NCBI RefSeq assembly: GCF_041929345.1 | Contig: NZ_JBHFNQ010000214.1 | Location: forward strand, 37,438 to 101,437 | DNA length: 64,000 nucleotides | Origin: Floridanema aerugineum | GTDB taxonomy: Bacteria; Cyanobacteriota; Cyanobacteriia; Cyanobacteriales; Aerosakkonemataceae | Reading direction: 5' to 3' | In this document: piece after piece, positions 26,075 to 34,972 of the stretch | Position numbering within the stretch: the stretch's first letter is position 1 | How the letters are laid out: every line of letters starts with the position of its first letter | Program-made: the position numbers and the translations under genes | Notes under the pieces: generated by a model | Databases searched by the model: none | Told to the model about the DNA's origin: nothing | What the model saw: only the letters and a program-made list of their open reading frames with translations

Positions 26075-26130
26075 TTAGCAGTTGTACTCAAGGAGCGCAA
26101 CTTTTAGATAGTTCAGAAGATGGTCAAACA

Positions 26131-27537
26131 TTGAAAGTAAAAATTGTTGATTCCCAAAGCGATAATCCGAAGGAAAAAGCGTTAGCTAAAAAGTGGCAGA
26201 CTGGCGACTGTCATGGCAAAATTTCACCTGCTTTAGCTGAACAATTAGGAGCAATTCACAACCGACCCTTCCAATTTCGTATGGCATGGATGAAACAGTG
26301 GTCGCAGGAAGATTGTCCAACTCCAGAGATTAGCTTCTTAGCTAAAGGAACCTTGCTACCTGATGCTCAATTAACTGATAATTCTGGCTATGATATTATT
26401 CTAGACCGCTCTTCTATCAAAGGAATTGCCAAAGATAAACTAGCTTCTTTAATTCCTTGTGGTGATTACGAATTTCCCCAAATTGTTTTAGGAAATCGTG
26501 GTAATGCTAAAACAACCGAGTACGAGAATTCTTGGCAATTCTCGATTTGGTACTCAGAATCAGCCATTGAAGCTGACATCGTTCCTGCTACTAAAGCCGA
26601 GGCTCAAAAATTAGCAAGTTTGCAGAATAATCGCATACAACTTGCCAAATACTTAGTCGAACAACATGACAAAAAAGCAGCTTTCAGACAGACCGCAGAT
26701 GATACAGAAACCTCATTGAATGAATTAGGCGATGAGCAAACTAAACGCCACGAATCTCGCCTTATCTCTATTCTCAGAAATGACAAATTAGGCCAATTAC
26801 TGGACTTTCCCAAAGTTGTTGACTTTATGCAAGAACAACTTGCTAGAAAATGGAAAGATTTAGCTATCAAAGGTGCCATTCATCACGGTTCTGCTATGGC
26901 TCAACCTGGTGAAGATTTGTTACCAGGAACGATTGTTGCACCTCATTTACGACATGGAACGGAAGTTATCGTTACTCGCTATCCCATTGTTAGTAAAGAC
27001 AACATTCGCCGCTACACCGTTAACAACAAACAGAAACCCGAACTCATGCAATACAAAGGTTGTGTTTTCATTCGTCCCGACCAAGCTATGCAGCATCACC
27101 AATGCGATTTTGATGGTGACCAATTGGTAGTTACACCTGCTTCCAGACTACCTCACATTGCCCAAGAAACCCTTCACGCTAATGATGAAAACCAATACGA
27201 AGCGATTGAAAAACGCCCCAAAATTGACTACACTCAAGCTACTGACGAAGATGGTAAGCGTAAGTATACCAAACTCAGACAGATTGCTGTAGCGATCGCT
27301 AAAAACAAAATCGGCTGGGTAGCCACTTTGATTGGACGAGTACAATCTTCTGCACCAGAAGCTGGACAACCAGAAGGTTTATTCAACCAACGAAAAGAAA
27401 AATTGCTGGGTAAGTTATTCGACGCGCTACAAATTGAAGTCGATAGCCCTAAAAGTGCAACTAGGTTAGAAGACTACCACCCTAATCTACTAGAAACAGC
27501 CTCCAAGTGGTCTCAACAATATCCTTGCTACCTATAG
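26131..27537 (+). CDS. Two-barrel RNA polymerase of the QDE-1/YonO superfamily, catalytic piece
   Basis: A 468-aa frame carrying both hallmarks of the beta'/RdRp double-psi-barrel polymerases. The first barrel pattern is GDCHGKISPALAEQL with FQFRMAW and FLAKGTLLP (about residues 26-75), as in cellular RdRps. The second is HGTEVIVTRYPIVSKDNIRR followed by the catalytic triad motif HQCDFDGDQLVV; DFDGD is encoded at 27106-27120 and would bind the metal ions. About 140 residues follow, then the frame ends in a sequence that looks cut off. It has no sigma-interaction or other bacterial RNAP subunit genes nearby. Predicted to make RNA from a DNA or RNA template. The start shown is the TTG after the frameshift; the real protein is joined to the upstream piece. 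Confidence 0.75.
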   Translation: MKVKIVDSQSDNPKEKALAKKWQTGDCHGKISPALAEQLGAIHNRPFQFRMAWMKQWSQEDCPTPEISFLAKGTLLPDAQLTDNSGYDIILDRSSIKGIAKDKLASLIPCGDYEFPQIVLGNRGNAKTTEYENSWQFSIWYSESAIEADIVPATKAEAQKLASLQNNRIQLAKYLVEQHDKKAAFRQTADDTETSLNELGDEQTKRHESRLISILRNDKLGQLLDFPKVVDFMQEQLARKWKDLAIKGAIHHGSAMAQPGEDLLPGTIVAPHLRHGTEVIVTRYPIVSKDNIRRYTVNNKQKPELMQYKGCVFIRPDQAMQHHQCDFDGDQLVVTPASRLPHIAQETLHANDENQYEAIEKRPKIDYTQATDEDGKRKYTKLRQIAVAIAKNKIGWVATLIGRVQSSAPEAGQPEGLFNQRKEKLLGKLFDALQIEVDSPKSATRLEDYHPNLLETASKWSQQYPCYL

Positions 27538-27653
27538 TATTTTACTTTGTTTTGCACTGTTAGCACTCGAAAAATGAGCATGATTGGTGGCGATCGCACT
27601 TCACTCTTACCTTAAACTGCCACTCGATAATATAATAAATCACTTTACTATAG

Positions 27654-28583
27654 CAAGCCTTTATTGAGGATGGTGCATACTACGATATTACCAAAGGTAG
27701 CTCAAATTTACTGGAAATCCCCGACCTGCGACGCTTTGATAAACCAGAACGTTCTCGACGCTTAGACCAGTGGAAAGAGTTTATCAGAAAAGCATTGACT
27801 ATTATCAGCATGGGCAAAGTAAATGACCCTAAATTAGCACAACGAGTTGATGCTATCCTGCTGTTAACTTTGAAAAAGTTTATCGAAGATTTAGAGATTA
27901 TCGAACGCTATAATGCGGCTTTTGAAAAAGGTTGGAAATCAAATGAATGGCAAGAGATGCCAACACTCAAAGATTTGCTAAAATTCTGTACCAAAGAACA
28001 ATTAAATTTAGCAAATTTTACCGATTTAGACCGCTTTGCTATCAACCAAATTACTACTCAATGTCATGCCTTACTCGCCTCACCTTTAGGAAAAGCGCTA
28101 GCTAAACCAAGTACATTTTCTCCCGAACCTGCAATTAAATTTTTCGCGTTAAGTGGTTTGAGTAACGAACAAGACCAATATTTGATGGCAATGAATGCTC
28201 ATGCTGCTTGCATTCGTAATGCTCTTTCCCACCCAAAAAGTTTATTTATTGGAGACGAACTTTCGATTTTGTTGAAAAAAGATGGCTTTGCTGAAGTAGT
28301 AGGTGAACTTTGTGCAGTCGGACGGAAAAATGGGATTTCAGTGCTGCTACTTTGCCAGGATATCGATAGCATAAATGATTGCAGTGCCGGAACGATGATT
28401 CTGCAAAATATGGTGTACCGCATTACCGGGAGATTAACATCTAATGCAGTTAATTCTTGGGTGCAAAGTTTGGGGTATCCATCAGAAATTATCGGTCAAA
28501 ATGCTACCGAAGCTTTCTTTCCCAGAACGGTTGACCTCTGTTCTGATTTGCCAACAAAGTCAATAAACTACTTCTTATATTAG
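27654..28583 (+). pseudogene. VirB4/TraC-type conjugation ATPase, both ends missing
   Basis: The frame opens right after a stop and has no start. It reads AFIEDGAYYDITKGSSNLLE, DLRRFDKPERSRRLDQW and later the Walker B region KSLFIGDELSILLKKDG, then AVGRKNGISVLLLCQDID, ILQNMVYRITGRL and ATEAFFPRTVDLC. This is the motor part of the T4SS ATPase, without the Walker A segment and without the C-terminal end. The 3' break coincides with the end of the convergent DUF262 gene. It is a relic of a conjugation locus read on the plus strand. Confidence 0.75.
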
Positions 28584-30529
28584 TTACTCTCTCTATAGAA
28601 TAATTGATTCTCCTCCGAATATATCCAGCCAATACCTTCAGGATCATATTTTTTAGTCCAATCAGTGAAATTTTTGTTAAATCTATTTCTAACAAGTGTG
28701 TCACGATGAATACCAAAAAGATCTGCTAGTTGATTTGTAGTACATGGGCTAGTTATTATTGGATTATTATTTGCTAAAAAGCCCATAACTTGTTGGTTGT
28801 CAAATAGTTCTATTTGGGTTACTTCTGAAATACCAACTTCGCCCATAAAATTCATATTATCTTCCATTGTTTGTACAAACAAATTCTTAATTGCTTCATT
28901 TAGTGTTTTATGCCGCTCTGCAATAAATTTCTCAAAATTATTCTCTTTAAGAGCATAGTAAGCTTCTTTAGAGATCAGGTGGCTACTCAATGTATTGAGT
29001 AATCTAGCTTCATCATTGCCGTGCTTACTCAGACAATCACTAAAAAAGTCTGATGGTAACTTCTTGCCTTTGCGGGTATTAGTCTTTTCTGAAATAAGTG
29101 TTCGGTTGAATATAAGATCTACTCTATTTCCTTTTTCTTTTCTATAAATACCTTCTGGGAAGATATGATCGTCTTCACATTGATGAAGTTTAGCAGGCTG
29201 ACCATTCAGAAAGTCTTTAGCTCCCCTACTTGCTACTAAATTCATAATTCCTAGATAGATAGCTGATTGAGGTTCATCAATATCTAAATTTAAATCTTGA
29301 GTAGATAACTTCTTAAGCCATTCTGGTTTTTCATTTCTATTAATCCAATTTCCTATATCCCGTACATCCTGATAAGTTTTGGTATCTACTGCTTGATCGT
29401 AACGCCGACTAAAAATACTACCCCAATACCAACAATCTAGTTTTCGATAATCTTCCTCTCCTGCTGATTTCATCTTGAGTTGATTCAGTAAGCAAGCTAA
29501 AGGTATTATTAGTGTACTATAAGGAATCCATTTTTTCTCAAAGGCACCGTAATGACTAGTAATTCGTTTATGAGCCTCAACAATAGATTCAGTTGCTTCC
29601 TTCCAAAGTAAGTTAAAAGATTCACCTTCTAATTCGTTAATAACTTCAAGTAAGTTACGTTTACGAGGTTCTTTACCCTTTTGTAGTGCAATCACACGAA
29701 GTAAGAATTCAGGCTTTATTGCAGTAATTACATCTTTATTACTTTTCTCAAAAATCTCCCATAGTTTTCTTAGCTGTACATTTTTTAAGTACAATTGTGC
29801 TCCAATAAGATGAAAAAGTGATAATTTAACACCTGTTCGATTAATCCGATCAAAAGTATTAACTATGTTTTGCCAATCTGTTTCTTCCGAAAGATCAACG
29901 ACTGGGACTTGGAAGCTTGTTAGACGCTGTTGAAATTTCAGAATTGATTTACGCTGCTCATTATCCCAGACATTTTGCTTTGTGTAGAGCCATTCATTAA
30001 AGGTGTTAGTATCCAATAAAGAAGAGAATCGCAATGCTTTATGTGTGTACACAAGTTGGTCTAATTCTGCCTTACGTTTCAAATCCACTACTGATATTCC
30101 AGTGACAGAATCATCAATAGCGCCATTTAGAGCTTCATCAAAACGCAAGTAGAATCGATAAGGATTTTTTGAGCCACGTAGCGGGATATCAGCCTCATAA
30201 AGAGCATAGAACAATGAAGTAATCCTCTGTTGACCATCTAGTACAAGGCGTACAGTCGTATGATTTTTGGGATTTGCTTGACTATTCACTTTTTTGACTC
30301 CTTCAACAGGTTCAAAAGGAAACATCGGTTTGTTAGCGGGAGTTTCGAGGATTAGAAAAGTGCCGATAAAGTATCCATATAGAATTGATGTCAGTAACTG
30401 TTCGATATCATCGCGATTCCAAACAAACGAGCGCTGAAATCCCACAGGAATAACAATTTTGGCATTTAGAGCTTCATTGATAATTTTTAAGAAATTCTCT
30501 GAGACTGCTGTAAACGAATTGGCTTCCAT
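28580..30529 (-). CDS. DUF262 domain plus HNH (DUF1524-like) endonuclease, GmrSD-type defence protein
   Basis: A 649-aa protein. The N-terminal DUF262 domain shows IVIPVGFQRSFVWNRDDIE, LLTSILYGYFIGTFLIL and the nucleotide-linked LVLDGQQRITSLFYAL. The C-terminal nuclease region has CEDDHIFPEGIYR, NRTLISEKTNTRKGKKLPS with the Asp-His and Asn pattern of HNH/DUF1524. A short HTH-like tail follows (NQLADLFGIHRDTLVRNR). DUF262 proteins such as GmrSD restrict modified phage DNA. Here it is the only intact gene between two conjugation relics and runs against them, so it was probably inserted as cargo. Confidence 0.9.
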   Translation of the reverse strand: MEANSFTAVSENFLKIINEALNAKIVIPVGFQRSFVWNRDDIEQLLTSILYGYFIGTFLILETPANKPMFPFEPVEGVKKVNSQANPKNHTTVRLVLDGQQRITSLFYALYEADIPLRGSKNPYRFYLRFDEALNGAIDDSVTGISVVDLKRKAELDQLVYTHKALRFSSLLDTNTFNEWLYTKQNVWDNEQRKSILKFQQRLTSFQVPVVDLSEETDWQNIVNTFDRINRTGVKLSLFHLIGAQLYLKNVQLRKLWEIFEKSNKDVITAIKPEFLLRVIALQKGKEPRKRNLLEVINELEGESFNLLWKEATESIVEAHKRITSHYGAFEKKWIPYSTLIIPLACLLNQLKMKSAGEEDYRKLDCWYWGSIFSRRYDQAVDTKTYQDVRDIGNWINRNEKPEWLKKLSTQDLNLDIDEPQSAIYLGIMNLVASRGAKDFLNGQPAKLHQCEDDHIFPEGIYRKEKGNRVDLIFNRTLISEKTNTRKGKKLPSDFFSDCLSKHGNDEARLLNTLSSHLISKEAYYALKENNFEKFIAERHKTLNEAIKNLFVQTMEDNMNFMGEVGISEVTQIELFDNQQVMGFLANNNPIITSPCTTNQLADLFGIHRDTLVRNRFNKNFTDWTKKYDPEGIGWIYSEENQLFYRESN

Positions 30530-30615
30530 AGCTAACTTAAATCAATTAAAAGAGGTCTACTTAAGAGTATTCCCCAAAATTCGCTCCATAGAACAAAGAT
30601 CTGTTTAGTAAATAA

Positions 30616-31607
30616 GTTTACTTACAGAGCTTTTACATACCTACTGCTAAACCTACACTTACTTCAACTCCTGAAAAGCTCAATCCGTTCGAGCGGTGGA
30701 ATCAGCTAGCTCAACTTGGTCAAACCAGGGGGAACGTTGAAGTTGAAACAGAGAAATCGCCAGTTACTCAAAACTTGCCCATCCCAACCAAAGATAATTC
30801 TGCTAATCAAGATAGCAAACTGCTTACAGTTAATATCGGTAAGGAGCAACCACCAGAAACATCAGTGGCATCGGGCCAGTTTTCCTCCGGTGCTATCGGT
30901 ATTCTCAACCGCACGCCTCAACCTCTAACAACTTCAAACACTTTACAAATTGCACTCGGAACCATTACTAAAGGTGCCGTATCCGTTCCCTTACTTTGGG
31001 ACACTGGTAGTGGCGAACAGCTTTATAATCGATTTGCCATTACTTTAACCAAAGATATTTTAGCCACTAATGGCTCGGTTGCCTTGAACAAAGGAACTGT
31101 GATTATTGCTCTCAAGCCAATCATGTCGGTAAAAAGAATCTGATGGTACAAGCTAGTGCTATTGCTATTGTCTACACCGACGAATCGGGCAAAGTTAAAC
31201 AGCAAGAAATACCCTCTGGCGCAATTTTGATTGCTGGTGAAGATGGTACGCCGTTGATTGCCAAAGGTCATCTCGATTCTGGCGATGATATTGCCAAGCA
31301 GGATTTGTTTGTCGGACTGCTTTCTGGGATTGGACGAGTCGGAGAAGTGTTTACACAACCGAGAACTACAAGTAGTACTAGCATCAACAGTAATGGTTTT
31401 AACAGAGACACCATCACTGTCGAAAACCGCGAACCACAAATTTGGTCGGCTGTCCTCGATGGCTTTTTCAGTCCTTTAGCGAAACGAATGGAAAGACGCT
31501 CGCAGCGAGCAGTTGAAGAACTTTTAAGCCGTCCCAATATTGCTATGGTTCCCAAAGGTACTAAAGTTTCCGTTACTGTCAACAGTTTCCTCAGCATTAG
31601 CCGATAA
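30616..31607 (+). pseudogene. VirB10/TraB-like T4SS channel protein, frameshifted and 5' truncated
   Basis: The frame has no start; reading begins near YIPTAKPTLT and KLNPFERWNQLAQLGQTRG. It includes GAIGILNRTPQPL, GTITKGAVSVPLLW and ALNKGTVIIAL. At about 31112-31120 the frame shifts, and the continuation is ANHVGKKNLMVQASAIAIVY, EIPSGAILIAGEDGTPLIA and VVEPRPNIAMVPKGTKVSV-like ending. This proline/beta-rich C-terminal barrel fits VirB10/TraB proteins, which span the envelope. Together with the genes around it, it is a decayed part of a type IV secretion locus. Confidence 0.7.
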
Positions 31608-31612
31608 CCGTT

Positions 31613-32293
31613 ATGAAAACTCTGAGTTGCTCTTTGGTTACAGCAGCGCTCGCTGCTGTTTTTTGCCCAATTTCGACAATCGCTCAATCGGTAGCCAGTG
31701 GCTATCAAATAGTGGGTCGAGATATTGCTATCAATCGTGCTCTTGATGTTAAAGTTTATCCGGGACGGGCGAGTGTGATTGACTTTAGCCAAACGGATGA
31801 GGTGATTGGCTATGTATTGATTGCTGACCCCTCTCGTCTGGTGTTCGGTACAGATACAGAATTATCAAGCGGTCGTGCTAAAACTATATTCTTGCGCTCG
31901 ATTCTACCATTGCGCTTTCCTGGTGCTACTACCGCTAACATCACCAGCCTTTCCATCAAAACAATGGATTCTCAACACAAACAACGACTTTATACTTTTA
32001 ACGTAACACTCGCTAATAATCGACCAGAGCAATTAGGAATTCAGATTGCTACAGTTCCCTCTGGAAATAGGCAAACTTTGGGTATTAGTGCTGGTCAAAC
32101 TATTACAGCATCAGATGTAGAAAGAGGCTTGAAAATTGCTATCCAAAGAAGGTACACCACAGCTAACGACCCAGTTGTTTATCAGGTGCGACAGTTTTTA
32201 GACAAATTGAAAAATCGCATACTGCTAATGGTGATAAGTATTTACTTCAAGTCAAACCTTTTTCTGAGTCCGGTGTTGGGAAGCACAATATAG
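31613..32293 (+). pseudogene. VirB9/TraK-like secreted conjugation protein, 3' altered
   Basis: The protein has a signal peptide (MKTLSCSLVTAALAAVFCPI, cleavage near AQS) and a beta-rich body: IAINRALDVKVYPGRASVID, FSQTDEVIGYVLIADPSRLV, TIFLRSILPLRFPGATTANI. This matches the outer-membrane-complex proteins VirB9/TraK in position and type. After about residue 200 (RQFLDKLKN) the frame runs into DNA that belongs to the histidine kinase in another frame, so its true 3' end is gone. The gene starts 5 bases after the VirB10-like stop. Confidence 0.65.
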
Positions 32294-32331
32294 ATTGGTT
32301 AATTGTTGCTGTCGTCCCGGAAACTGATTTT

Positions 32332-34104
32332 ATGAACCAGGTGAACGCCAACACTCGCGTTACATTTGTACTTTGTTTTCTGGCATTAATTCTCTCTATT
32401 TCACTTCTTTTATTTATTTCTTGGCGAATCGAACTCAAACTACAGCGATTAATTGCCGCTACCCAAGCAATTACTGCCGGAAACCTCAACCAACAGGTGC
32501 TCGGAACTAATGTAGTCGAACTCGAATACTTGGCTCTTGCTTTCAATCAGATGAGCCAACAATTACAAAAGTATCGTTCTCAATCCGAGTATTACTCTCA
32601 TATTCTGCTATGCCGAGTCGAATCTAAAACTCGCCAACTCAAACTGAAAAACCGGGAACTCAAAAAAGCAAAAAAGGCAGCTGAAGCCGCTAATCATGCT
32701 AAAAGTTCGTTTCTGGCTAATATGAGTCACGAATTGCGAACTCCGCTCAATGCAATTCTTGGCTTTACTCAACAGATGACTCGTCACCAACAAACGACTC
32801 CCGCTCAACAGTGGAGTCTAAATATTATTAATCGCAATGGCTCTCATCTATTGAAACTTATTAATAATATTTTGTCTGTTTCTAAAATTGAAGCGGGTGA
32901 AATGAAACTGGATGAAACTGCCTTTGACTTCTATGCTTTACTCGATGATATTGAGCAGATGTTATTGCTCAAAGCTAAGGCTAAAGGTTTGCAATTAATT
33001 TTTGACCGTGCGGAAAAAGTCCCGCAATACATCTGCACTGACGAAAGTAAATTGCGTCAGGTTTTAATTAATCTTTTAGAAAATGCGATTAAGTTTACTT
33101 GTTCCGGTAGCGTCACGCTTCAAGTTAAAGTGACTGACCGTTTACCTCCTTCTCCCCACCTGTCATCAAAAACATTTGTCGCTTTGCTTTTTTGGATTAG
33201 CGATACAGGTTTCGGTATTGCTCCCGAGGAATTAGGGTCTTTATTTAAACCTTTTGTCCAAACCCAAGCAGGTAGGCGTTCTCAAACTGGAACTGGATTA
33301 GGATTGCCAATTAGTCGTCAATTTATTAAGTTTATGAGTGGCGATATTCGCGTCAAAAGTAAATTAGGAAAAGGAACTACTTTCCGGTTTTATATTCGAG
33401 TTGGTTTGGCTGATGCTGGGGAAGTGGACAATCACCTCTTATCTCCTAGAGTTATTGGTTTAGCTCCCAACCAACAAAAGTACCGCATCTTGGTTGTTGA
33501 CGACCAATGGGAAAATCGTTTGCTCTTAAGTGAGTGTTGTCAGGAGGTGGGTTTTCAAGTTTGGCAAGCATCTAACGGTAGGGAGGCAATTCAGTTGTGG
33601 CAGCAACATAAACCGCACTTGATTTGGATGGATATTCGGATGCCGATAATGGATGGCTATCAAGCTACTCAATACATCAGAAAACAGCCAAATGGCGAAC
33701 AGACAGTGATTATTGCTTTGACGGCTAGCGTTTTTGATGTGAAGCAGGAACAAGCTTTTGATGTCGGTTGCAATGACTTTGTAGCTAAACCTTGTCCAGA
33801 GGCGGTGATTTTTGAGAAGATGGCACTTCACTTAGGTGTTCGCTACGTTTATGAAACTCAATCTTCTCTTCTCCAGCAGCATCAGTTAGTTCCACAACTG
33901 ACTCCTGAATCGCTTTCTGTGTTGTCTCAAGGATTGCTCGTTCAACTTCACCAAGCAGCGGAGCTTGGAGATGACCAAACAGCTAAACAACTTATTGAGC
34001 AGATTCAAGAGTTTCACAATCCACTTAAAATGGCACTTGTTCAATTGGTTGAAGAGCTACGATTGGATACTATTAGTGACCTCACTAAATTTTCTGTTAA
34101 ATGA
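32332..34104 (+). CDS. Hybrid sensor histidine kinase with receiver domain, 5' truncated
   Basis: A 590-aa kinase: one membrane segment (VLCFLALILSISLLLFISW), HAMP (RLIAATQAITAGNLNQQV), phosphoacceptor H-box (FLANMSHELRTPLNAILGF), ATP-binding N, G1 and G2 boxes (LINLLENAIKF; DTGFGIAPEE; GTGLGLPIS) and a receiver domain with WMDIRMPIMDGYQ. The codons before the ATG continue the frame as HNIDWLIVAVVPETDF, which is the end of a periplasmic Cache-type sensor domain. That domain has been cut off by the conjugation remnant upstream, so the kinase has probably lost its signal input. Confidence 0.88.
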   Translation: MNQVNANTRVTFVLCFLALILSISLLLFISWRIELKLQRLIAATQAITAGNLNQQVLGTNVVELEYLALAFNQMSQQLQKYRSQSEYYSHILLCRVESKTRQLKLKNRELKKAKKAAEAANHAKSSFLANMSHELRTPLNAILGFTQQMTRHQQTTPAQQWSLNIINRNGSHLLKLINNILSVSKIEAGEMKLDETAFDFYALLDDIEQMLLLKAKAKGLQLIFDRAEKVPQYICTDESKLRQVLINLLENAIKFTCSGSVTLQVKVTDRLPPSPHLSSKTFVALLFWISDTGFGIAPEELGSLFKPFVQTQAGRRSQTGTGLGLPISRQFIKFMSGDIRVKSKLGKGTTFRFYIRVGLADAGEVDNHLLSPRVIGLAPNQQKYRILVVDDQWENRLLLSECCQEVGFQVWQASNGREAIQLWQQHKPHLIWMDIRMPIMDGYQATQYIRKQPNGEQTVIIALTASVFDVKQEQAFDVGCNDFVAKPCPEAVIFEKMALHLGVRYVYETQSSLLQQHQLVPQLTPESLSVLSQGLLVQLHQAAELGDDQTAKQLIEQIQEFHNPLKMALVQLVEELRLDTISDLTKFSVK

Positions 34105-34129
34105 CTCTCTGGTTTAAAAACAAAGTTAC

Positions 34130-34370
34130 TCACATTTGAGACTCTGTTTTTTTTCTGGGATTAAGAACAGTATCTATCGCTTTATCAATTAATTCAATCG
34201 ATTCCTCGCCTGGGTAACTAGACACGGGGATTTTTCTGTTGGTTAATTTCGGTGGTTTAGTACCATGTTTTTCTGTATAGTACCCGTCAGCAAAACTTTG
34301 GATTAGCTGGATTTGGTCTGGGTTACTTTTTATTCCCTTTTCTTTTAATCTTTCTTTGTTTTGGTATTAG
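34130..34370 (-). other. Frame without start, likely frameshifted tail of the 183-aa gene
   Basis: In the minus strand a protein-like frame reads ERLKEKGIKSNPDQIQLIQ, GYYTEKHGTKPPKLTNRK and ELIDKAIDTVLNPRKK. It has no start codon and overlaps the end of the upstream gene, whose A-rich end (AAAACAAAGAAAG) invites slippage. It is best read as the lost C-terminal part of that protein. Confidence 0.45.
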
Positions 34371-34896
34371 TTTGATTATTAGCTTCAGTTTCTGGTGACG
34401 AACCATTTCTCCCTTGGGCAACATCGGCTAAATTATCTGGTTGTCTAAAGTAATCTTCTAAAATTGGAATAACCGAACGATACCACTTTAACTGTGACCC
34501 CTGCCATTTATTAGTTTTGGAAGTAGCGAGCAAACTAATACCATGTTGAGAACCTGCTTCTGTGAGTATCCAAATCCGCTTTTCATCGTTTCTTTCTTGG
34601 TATCCCAGCTTGACTAATGCCGTATTTACTTGCTCCGGCTTAATTTTAACGGTTAAGTTTTCTGTTAATAGCGCCGCTAGTTCTGTGGCACTCATTCCTT
34701 CTTCTGGTAGTGAGTGAGTTGCACCAATCAAAGATTTAGCTAATTCTGCTATTTCTTTGAGTTCTGGGTACATGGTGGCTAAAGCATTGAATTTGAATTG
34801 AGCAATTGCGGCATTACTCAGTCCGGTATTTAAGAGCCAGTTAGATAGTTGGTCGATGGTTTGGATGGCTGTTGCCACCTGTTCGGGAGAAGGCAT
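34345..34896 (-). CDS. Hypothetical plasmid protein (183 aa)
   Basis: A helical protein starting MPSPEQVATAIQTIDQLSNW. It has a winged-helix-like middle (MSATELAALLTENLTVKIKP, QVNTALVKLGYQERNDEKRI) and a basic Asn/Lys/Thr-rich tail. The gene follows parB on the same strand with a 76-base gap. Its function is not recognised; a DNA-binding role in partition or replication is possible from the winged-helix-like stretch. The tail may be shortened by a frameshift (see 34130-34370). Confidence 0.6.
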   Translation of the reverse strand: MPSPEQVATAIQTIDQLSNWLLNTGLSNAAIAQFKFNALATMYPELKEIAELAKSLIGATHSLPEEGMSATELAALLTENLTVKIKPEQVNTALVKLGYQERNDEKRIWILTEAGSQHGISLLATSKTNKWQGSQLKWYRSVIPILEDYFRQPDNLADVAQGRNGSSPETEANNQTNTKTKKD

Positions 34897-34972
34897 GGAA
34901 TATCGTTCAAGAACTTTTCACCAGATTAAGACTATCCGTTGCAGTAGTCCAGCTATCTGTAATTAATTGGCA

